Below are positions 1-4,081 of a stretch of 5,009 bases of DNA, piece after piece. Under the pieces are notes generated by a model. The model ran no database searches. It was not told where the DNA came from and worked only from the letters and a program-made list of their open reading frames with translations. The DNA lies in assembly GCA_005789925.1 (NCBI GenBank), contig SXWG01000095.1:1-5009 (forward strand), given 5' to 3'. The DNA is from Actinomycetota bacterium. GTDB taxonomy: Bacteria > Actinomycetota > Acidimicrobiia > Acidimicrobiales > Ilumatobacteraceae. Position numbers and translations under genes: made by a program. How positions within the stretch are numbered: position 1 is the stretch's first letter; each line of letters starts with the position of its first letter.

Positions 1-783
1 GGCATCTTGCACGACGCCAGAGATGATGGGGTCTTCCATGTTGGATTCTCCTTCGATGTTGCGTACCCACGTTCCGTGTTCCCACGTGAAGCTCGAGCGG
101 ACATGCAGCGGGACATTGTGATTGCGGGCGAATTCGACTGATCGGAGCGCTAGCACCTTGCTTCCGACTCCGGCCATCTCAAGCATCTCTTCGAAACTGA
201 GTTGTTGAAGCTTGCGTGCTTGCGGCACGATGCGCGGGTCGGCAGAGAAGACACCTGTGACGTCGGTGTAGATCTCGCAGACATCTGCCGAGAGTGCGGC
301 AGCAAGTGCGACTGCGGTGGTGTCGCTGCCACCACGACCCAACGTTGTGATCTCTTTGTCGGTTGACACACCTTGGAAACCGGCGACGACCACGACACGA
401 CCGTGACCAAGAGCTTCACGCAACCGGTCACCTTTGACTTCGACGATCTTGGCCTTCGTGTGGACGGTGTCGGTGATGATGCCCACCTGTGAGCCCGTCA
501 TGCTGACCGCGTCGACCCCGATGTCGGCGAGCGCCATGCACAAAAGTGCCATGGAGATGCGCTCTCCAGTGGTGAGCAACATGTCCATCTCGCGACCCGG
601 ATGCGTGGCAGACACCTGATTGGCAAGTGACATGAGGTTGTCGGTGGTCTTGCCCATGGCAGAGACCACGACGACGACATCGTTGCCATGTCGCTTCGTG
701 AATGCGACATGTTCGGCCACTGCCTTGATGCGATCGGGATCAGCGACCGAGGTGCCGCCATATTTTTGCACGATGAGAGCCAC
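1..783 (-). CDS. lysC: Aspartokinase (aspartate kinase), N-terminal 261 codons, 3' end beyond the window
   Basis: Catalyses ATP-dependent phosphorylation of L-aspartate to 4-phospho-L-aspartate, the first step towards lysine, threonine, methionine and diaminopimelate, in the cytoplasm. Reading from the GTG at 783, the N-terminus MALIVQKYGGTSV carries the kinase signature KYGGTSV (residues 7-13). Further marks are VVVVVSAMGKTTDNL (about 36-50), MLLTTGERIS (68-77), the nucleotide-site segment TTLGRGGSDTTAVALAAAL (146-164) and YTDVTGVFSADPRIVP (172-187). From about residue 225 the protein enters the linker to the ACT regulatory domains (PLHVRSSF, then MEDPIISGVV). Actinobacterial homologues have about 420 residues, so roughly 160 are off the left edge. 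The GTG start is chosen because it matches the family N-terminus exactly; no Shine-Dalgarno sequence precedes it. In many actinobacteria asd follows directly, but that would lie outside. An internal start gives a probable second product. The identification is secure. Confidence 0.96.
   Translation of the reverse strand, partial: MALIVQKYGGTSVADPDRIKAVAEHVAFTKRHGNDVVVVVSAMGKTTDNLMSLANQVSATHPGREMDMLLTTGERISMALLCMALADIGVDAVSMTGSQVGIITDTVHTKAKIVEVKGDRLREALGHGRVVVVAGFQGVSTDKEITTLGRGGSDTTAVALAAALSADVCEIYTDVTGVFSADPRIVPQARKLQQLSFEEMLEMAGVGSKVLALRSVEFARNHNVPLHVRSSFTWEHGTWVRNIEGESNMEDPIISGVVQDA
37..53 (-). promoter_or_regulatory. Internal ribosome binding site and ATG for the lysC beta subunit
   Basis: Within lysC, AAGGAG (positions 53 to 48 on the minus strand) lies 8 bases before an in-frame ATG (39-37), which is codon Met249 followed by EDPIISGVV. 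This is the only strong Shine-Dalgarno sequence in the window. Aspartokinases of the Corynebacterium glutamicum and Bacillus subtilis type are alpha2beta2, the beta subunit being translated from an internal start and consisting of the ACT regulatory domains. In C. glutamicum, as I recall it, the internal start is near residue 250, at an equivalent MED segment. The sequence is direct evidence; production of a beta subunit here is inferred. Confidence 0.75.
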
Positions 784-788
784 TGCTC

Positions 789-814
789 TGCAACGCTATC
801 GGTGCGACGCTATC
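789..814. repeat. Imperfect tandem repeat, 14-bp period, in the lysC/PPIase divergent spacer
   Basis: TGCAACGCTATC (789-800) is followed by TGCGACGCTATC (803-814), identical at 11 of 12 positions and offset by 14 bases. It occupies most of the 42-bp spacer between the two divergent start codons. On the minus strand each copy reads GATAGCGT(T/C)GCA. The copies overlap the candidate -10 boxes of both genes, so they may be a duplicated promoter element or an operator; chance similarity is possible at this length. Confidence 0.5.
793..798 (-). promoter_or_regulatory. Candidate -10 box for lysC (TAGCGT), probably leaderless
   Basis: On the minus strand TAGCGT fits the actinobacterial TAnnnT -10 pattern and ends 9 bases before the lysC GTG at 783. 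The bases between contain no Shine-Dalgarno sequence (GCAGAGCA directly precedes the start), so a transcript starting at or just before the GTG is likely. No convincing -35 hexamer was seen. The second repeat copy offers another TAGCGT 14 bases further upstream. Confidence 0.35.
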
Positions 815-816
815 CT
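811..816 (+). promoter_or_regulatory. Candidate -10 box for the peptidyl-prolyl isomerase gene (TATCCT), probably leaderless
   Basis: TATCCT fits TAnnnT and ends 9 bases before the GTG at 826, mirroring the lysC arrangement on the other strand. No Shine-Dalgarno sequence lies between. CTGCAA at 788-793 has a 17-base spacing to it but is a poor match to TTGACA. This supports the GTG at 826 as the real start over the far upstream ATG at 688. Confidence 0.35.
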
Positions 817-825
817 TCGACCCTC

Positions 826-1650
826 GTGGGTACTGACAAGCGCGAACGCAAGAAGAACAACCGTGACATGGCCCGTGCAGCACGTGCACGCGCTGCCAAA
901 CGAGCCAAGGTCCGTCGACGTGGCCTGCAAGTCGGTCTCGGAATTCCCGCTGCAGTCCTAGTCATCTGGGCAGTCGCCACATTCGCCGTTGAAGATTCGT
1001 CCGATTCGGTCGACGTCACCGACACGACGGTCGCCGAAAGCGAAGCGCCGACGCTGACGACGATTGCCGGTGCGAGTATCACGGGCGACACCACATGCCC
1101 TGCCACCGACGGAACTGCCGAGCGCACCACGACATTTGCGAAGGCGCCGCCAATGTGCATCGACGAAAAGAAGTCGTACACCGCCACCATGGCGACGAGC
1201 GAGGGCGACATTGTCATCGAACTCGACACGAAGAACACCCTGAAGACTGTCAACAACTTCGTCGTGTTGTCTCGTTACAAGTACTACGACGACTCCTTCA
1301 TTTTCCGTACCGATCCCAGCATCGACATCATCCAAGGTGGCGGAGCCAGCAACACCGATAGCCCTGGTTATGAAATCGAGGACGCAGGTTCTGGATACAA
1401 GTATTCAGAAGGTCAAATTGCCATGGCTCGTACGGCAAACCCGAACAGCGCCGGTGGACAGTTCTTCATCATCACCGGTCCGAACGCAGCAGCGCTCGAC
1501 GGTCAGGGAACGTACGTGGTCTTCGGAAAGATCACCAAGGGACTCGATGTCGCCAAAGCAATATTGGCGCTGAATACCGGCGCAGGAGACCTCGGTGGTG
1601 CTCCATCACGTGAAGTGAAGATCTCAAAGGTCACCATCTCCGAGAGCTGA
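826..1650 (+). CDS. Membrane-anchored cyclophilin-type peptidyl-prolyl cis-trans isomerase
   Basis: A 274-residue protein predicted to catalyse cis-trans isomerisation of X-Pro bonds and so assist folding of exported proteins. Residues 1-33 are strongly basic (KRERKKNNR, then repeated Arg/Ala). One hydrophobic segment follows (about 34-54), suggesting a type II anchor with the catalytic part outside. A Ser/Thr/Asp-rich linker (55-90) leads to Cys91 and Cys111, a possible disulfide pair. The cyclophilin domain covers about 118-272: TVNNFVVLSRYKYYDDSFIFR (about 141-161) with Arg161 aligned to the catalytic Arg of human CypA, IIQGG (168-172), GQFFIIT (211-217) and LDGQGTYVVFGKI (224-236). The position of CypA Trp121 is Ala223, common in bacterial members. 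The GTG at 826 is chosen because MGTDKRERKKNNR is a typical actinobacterial start; the ATG at 688 would overlap lysC by 96 bases. Client proteins are unknown. Confidence 0.92.
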   Translation: MGTDKRERKKNNRDMARAARARAAKRAKVRRRGLQVGLGIPAAVLVIWAVATFAVEDSSDSVDVTDTTVAESEAPTLTTIAGASITGDTTCPATDGTAERTTTFAKAPPMCIDEKKSYTATMATSEGDIVIELDTKNTLKTVNNFVVLSRYKYYDDSFIFRTDPSIDIIQGGGASNTDSPGYEIEDAGSGYKYSEGQIAMARTANPNSAGGQFFIITGPNAAALDGQGTYVVFGKITKGLDVAKAILALNTGAGDLGGAPSREVKISKVTISES

Positions 1651-1655
1651 CCGCA

Positions 1656-2411
1656 TCACGTCAGCAGGTTGTCGCGCACCTGCTCAATCGACTCTGGCGT
1701 CACTCCCAACGACAACGACGCATTCGTGATCGTTCCGTATTGGTCAACGACGTCACCAATCAGTCGGTCCATCGTGTCGTAACTCGCCATCATGTACTGA
1801 TGACCCCATTCGTTACCGACTTGTGCGATCTCGGGGTAGAGAGTCTTCAACACCGCACGTGATTCCTCGAGTGTCTCTGCGGTGAGGGCGTAGTCAGACG
1901 CGATGTCATGTCGTGATACGCCAAGGCAACCGAGGATCAACATGGTCAGGACTCCCGTTCGATCCTTGCCAGCCGTGCAGTGATACACCAGTGGTTCAGA
2001 CGAACGCTGCGCGACCAGAGTGAACGCACTGCGGAGTTGTTCGACGCTTGACTCGAGCATGCGCAAATAGGAAAACCGAAGCACGTCGGCATCGTCGGCG
2101 ACATCAGGAAGCTCTGGTCGTTTGCGGGTCACGTCACCAGTCGGTATGTGGTGAAAATCGACGGGGTGAGCAGCGACCGGAAAGGTCCCGTGCGATTCGA
2201 CTTCGTGTGTCGATCGGAGGTCGATGACGGTGCGCAAGCCGAGACCCCTCACCCGTTCGACGTCTCGAGACGTGAGGCGATTCAGTCCATCGGCACGGAA
2301 CACTCGTCCACGGGTGATGAAGCCACCGGACTCAGATTCATAGCCCCCGATGTCGCGGAAATTGTGGACGCCCTCGAGGTCGAGTCGTCGCATGGGCGAA
2401 GCATCAGCCAT
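1656..2411 (-). CDS. Tyrosine-protein phosphatase of the PtpB-like family (Y_phosphatase3 type)
   Basis: A 251-residue cytoplasmic phosphatase with no signal peptide or membrane segment. The N-terminal mark NFRDIGGY (17-24) and DLRS (64-67) are typical of this family. The P-loop HCTAGKDRTG (144-153) gives nucleophile Cys145 and phosphate-binding Arg151; Lys149 and Asp150 match the GKD version found in Mycobacterium tuberculosis PtpB and Listeria LipA, which act on phosphotyrosine, phosphoserine/threonine and phosphoinositides. All key residues are intact, so an active enzyme is expected, but its substrate cannot be read from sequence. The length is in the usual range of about 240-280. The gene is divergent from the 3-hydroxybutyryl-CoA dehydrogenase across 48 bp and converges on the isomerase with a 5-bp gap. 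The start at 2411 is supported by TATCGT six bases upstream; a second ATG (Met7, at 2393) is possible. Confidence 0.9.
   Translation of the reverse strand: MADASPMRRLDLEGVHNFRDIGGYESESGGFITRGRVFRADGLNRLTSRDVERVRGLGLRTVIDLRSTHEVESHGTFPVAAHPVDFHHIPTGDVTRKRPELPDVADDADVLRFSYLRMLESSVEQLRSAFTLVAQRSSEPLVYHCTAGKDRTGVLTMLILGCLGVSRHDIASDYALTAETLEESRAVLKTLYPEIAQVGNEWGHQYMMASYDTMDRLIGDVVDQYGTITNASLSLGVTPESIEQVRDNLLT
1663..1684. terminator. Possible bidirectional terminator hairpin between convergent genes
   Basis: AGCAGGT (1663-1669) and ACCTGCT (1678-1684) form a perfect 7-bp stem with an 8-base loop. It begins 13 bases after the isomerase stop codon and lies in the last codons of the opposing phosphatase gene. 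No T-run follows on either strand, so it would be a non-canonical terminator. A coding-sequence coincidence cannot be excluded, since the bases also encode EQVRDNLL of the phosphatase. Confidence 0.35.
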
Positions 2412-2417
2412 GCGATG

Positions 2418-2423
2418 ACGATA
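2418..2423 (-). promoter_or_regulatory. Candidate -10 box for the phosphatase gene (TATCGT), leaderless spacing
   Basis: On the minus strand TATCGT is followed by CATCGC and then the ATG at 2411, a gap of 6 bases. That spacing would place the transcription start on the A of the start codon. No Shine-Dalgarno sequence is present upstream and no good -35 hexamer was seen. Confidence 0.45.
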
Positions 2424-2446
2424 GGGGGCGCAGGAGACGAGGTTGG

Positions 2447-2452
2447 TACTGT
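2447..2452 (+). promoter_or_regulatory. Candidate -10 box for the 3-hydroxybutyryl-CoA dehydrogenase gene (TACTGT), leaderless spacing
   Basis: TACTGT fits TAnnnT and ends 7 bases before the ATG at 2460. An AGGAG at 2432-2436 is 23 bases from the ATG, too far to serve as its ribosome binding site. This would drive the rightward cluster. It lies 23 bp from the opposing -10 box, so two RNA polymerases could hardly bind at once. Confidence 0.45.
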
Positions 2453-2459
2453 CGCGTGA

Positions 2460-3329
2460 ATGGCAAGTGACATCTCGGCATCACACATCACACACGTCGG
2501 CATCGTCGGTTCCGGAATCATGGGCTCCGGTCTCGCGGAGGTCTTCGCAAAAGCTGGTCTTCAAGTGACTGTTCGCTCGCGACAGAAATCAACCGCAGAG
2601 GCGATGGTGGCGAGCATCGCCAAAGGACTCGACAAGCAAGTGTCACGAGAGAAGATCACTGCCGCGGACAAGGACGCGATCATGTCGCGTCTCTCGGCCA
2701 CCGACGACATCAAGGCTCTTGCCACCTGCGATCTCGTGATCGAATCGGTCGTTGAAGACCTTGCGGTCAAGAAGGCGCTCTTCGCGGAGCTTGACGCTGT
2801 CGTTCAGCCAAACGCGATCCTCGCGACCAACACCAGCACGCTCGCCGTGGTCGAGATGGCGATGGCCACGAACCGTCCCGACAAAGTGTGTGGAATCCAC
2901 TTCTTCAATCCGGCACCAGCGATGCCGCTCGTCGAAATCGTTCGACCGCTCACCGCTTCCGATGACACCATCAATGCCGCATCAGCTGTTGTCGCAGCAT
3001 GTGGCAAGAACGGTGTCCACGTGAAAGATCGTGCAGGCTTCATCGTCAATGCCCTTCTGTTCCCCTATCTGAACAACGCCATCAGAATCTGGGAAACCGG
3101 CACAGCATCGATGGAGGATATCGACACTGCAATGAAAGGTGGCTGCAACTTCCCCATGGGGCCATTTGCGTTGCTCGATCTCGTCGGTCTCGACACGTCG
3201 CTCTCCATTCTCGAGGCGCTGTATGCGGAATTCGGAGATCCGAACTTCGCTCCGGTACCGACACTGCGGCGACTTGTCGCGGCAGGAAAGCTTGGCCGCA
3301 AGAGTGGAGCAGGTTTCTACTCCTACTGA
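2460..3329 (+). CDS. 3-hydroxybutyryl-CoA dehydrogenase
   Basis: A 289-residue enzyme interconverting acetoacetyl-CoA and (S)-3-hydroxybutyryl-CoA with NAD(P)(H), in the cytoplasm; known family names include Hbd, PaaH and FadB2. The Rossmann nucleotide motif is VGIVGSGIMGSG (13-24). Active-site residues are present: Ser126 (NTSTL), His147 and Asn150 (HFFNPAP), Glu159 (PLVEIVRP) and Asn197 (GFIVNALL). The C-terminal domain contains PMGPFALLDLVGLDT (232-246) and ends in GKLGRKSGAGFYSY, the standard terminus of single-domain dehydrogenases, so it is complete and not a fused FadB or FadJ. The second beta strand ends VTVRSR (36-41), where many NAD enzymes have an acidic residue. A TGA (2457-2459) lies in frame directly before the ATG, so no earlier start is possible. 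With ethylmalonyl-CoA mutase two genes downstream, a role in acetyl-CoA assimilation is likely; butyrate or polyhydroxybutyrate metabolism is the alternative. Confidence 0.93.
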   Translation: MASDISASHITHVGIVGSGIMGSGLAEVFAKAGLQVTVRSRQKSTAEAMVASIAKGLDKQVSREKITAADKDAIMSRLSATDDIKALATCDLVIESVVEDLAVKKALFAELDAVVQPNAILATNTSTLAVVEMAMATNRPDKVCGIHFFNPAPAMPLVEIVRPLTASDDTINAASAVVAACGKNGVHVKDRAGFIVNALLFPYLNNAIRIWETGTASMEDIDTAMKGGCNFPMGPFALLDLVGLDTSLSILEALYAEFGDPNFAPVPTLRRLVAAGKLGRKSGAGFYSY

Positions 3330-3352
3330 TCCAGAAAAATGGATGCTTGAAC

Positions 3353-3356
3353 GAGG
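3353..3356 (+). promoter_or_regulatory. Weak Shine-Dalgarno sequence (GAGG) for aat
   Basis: GAGG lies 10 bases before the ATG at 3367 and 7 bases before an in-frame GTG at 3364, so either could be the start. It argues against the in-frame ATG at 3343, which lies upstream of it and has no such sequence. Its presence fits translation of aat from a polycistronic message begun at the dehydrogenase promoter. Confidence 0.4.
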
Positions 3357-3366
3357 CGCCCACGTG

Positions 3367-4023
3367 ATGGCTCAACTTCCACCCAACCGATGGGACTTTC
3401 CTCCGGTTGACTCCTGGCCCGACGACGACGTGGTGTGCATCGGCGCAGACCTCGAACCATCGACGCTCATCGACGCCTACTCACGTGGTTTGTTTCCGAT
3501 GTATGTCGACCGAAAACACACGAAACTCAGTTGGTGGTCTCCGACGTCGCGAGGCATCCTGCGACAAGGGGACATACGTGTCACTCGGTCACTTCGCCAA
3601 AGTCGCAAACGTTTCACGGTGACGCTGAATGTTGCATTCAATGACGTGATTGCATCATGCGCAGGTGTCAGCCGCACAGGCGGTTGGATCACGGACGACA
3701 TCATCGATGCGTACCAAGAATTGCATCGACTTGGGTTCGCCCACAGCGTCGAGGTGTGGAACCACGCGGGTGAGCTCGTCGGAGGGTTGTACGGAGTGCG
3801 GCTCCGCAAGTTCTTCGCCGGAGAATCGATGTTCCACCGAGAGCGAGATGCGTCGAAAGTCGCTCTGTGGTTCCTGGTCGAATTGATGGAATTGGACGAC
3901 ATGAGCTTGCTCGACACCCAATGGGCCACGGACCACTTGCGCTCGCTAGGGGTCTCCGAGGTGTCACGAACCGAGTATCTGGGTTTGCTGGGTGTAGCGG
4001 TCACCCCGGGGCCGTTGACATGA
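3367..4023 (+). CDS. aat: Leucyl/phenylalanyl-tRNA-protein transferase
   Basis: A 218-residue cytoplasmic enzyme that moves Leu or Phe from charged tRNA to the N-terminus of proteins beginning with Arg or Lys, creating an N-degron recognised by ClpS and degraded by ClpAP or ClpCP. Family marks run the full length: YSRGLFPMY (38-46), SWWSPTSRGIL (55-65), GGWITDDIIDAYQELHRLG (105-123), AHSVEVW (125-131), ELVGGLYGV (136-144), FFAGESMFHR (149-158), DASKVAL (161-167) and LLDTQWATDHLRSLG (181-195). Length fits the family (about 200-235). The start is uncertain: ATG 3367 or GTG 3364 follow a GAGG; ATG 3343 would add eight residues. The frame stays open back to 3139, but that part overlaps the dehydrogenase and shows no aat similarity. 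The gene follows the dehydrogenase by 37 bases and precedes meaA by 58, so co-transcription with the former is likely. Its neighbours give no functional link. Confidence 0.94.
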   Translation: MAQLPPNRWDFPPVDSWPDDDVVCIGADLEPSTLIDAYSRGLFPMYVDRKHTKLSWWSPTSRGILRQGDIRVTRSLRQSRKRFTVTLNVAFNDVIASCAGVSRTGGWITDDIIDAYQELHRLGFAHSVEVWNHAGELVGGLYGVRLRKFFAGESMFHRERDASKVALWFLVELMELDDMSLLDTQWATDHLRSLGVSEVSRTEYLGLLGVAVTPGPLT

Positions 4024-4045
4024 CCTCACTGAGCTGACCGATCGT

Positions 4046-4075
4046 GCGACAGACGACGGATCTTGCCGGCATACT
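4046..4075 (+). promoter_or_regulatory. Candidate promoter for the ethylmalonyl-CoA mutase gene
   Basis: GCGACA (4046-4051) and CATACT (4070-4075) are separated by 18 bases; each matches 4 of 6 positions of the TTGACA and TATAAT consensus. The second box ends 6 bases before the GTG at 4082, again a leaderless spacing, and no Shine-Dalgarno sequence lies between. It suggests meaA can be transcribed separately from aat. TACTTT at 4072-4077 is an overlapping alternative but sits only 4 bases from the start. Confidence 0.35.
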
Positions 4076-4081
4076 TTGAGA

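Noticed and set aside
666..678. Short CGA trinucleotide repeat in lysC
   Set aside because: It simply encodes the valine-rich beta strand VVVVV (residues 36-40), normal for this kinase fold.
688..825. ATG at 688 in frame with the peptidyl-prolyl isomerase, which would add 46 residues
   Set aside because: It would overlap the start of lysC by 96 bases and the added residues resemble no cyclophilin N-terminus, while the GTG at 826 gives a typical one.
810..1256. Minus-strand open frame of 148 codons opposite the isomerase
   Set aside because: It is antisense to a well-supported gene, and its Val/Ser/Arg-rich composition is what the opposite strand of that gene would give.
3139..3366. Upstream extension of the aat reading frame into the dehydrogenase gene
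   Set aside because: It overlaps the conserved C-terminal domain of the dehydrogenase in another frame and has no aat similarity; the family N-terminus begins near 3367.
3477..4004. Minus-strand open frame of 175 codons opposite aat
   Set aside because: aat is recognised along its full length, and the antisense product has no recognisable motif.
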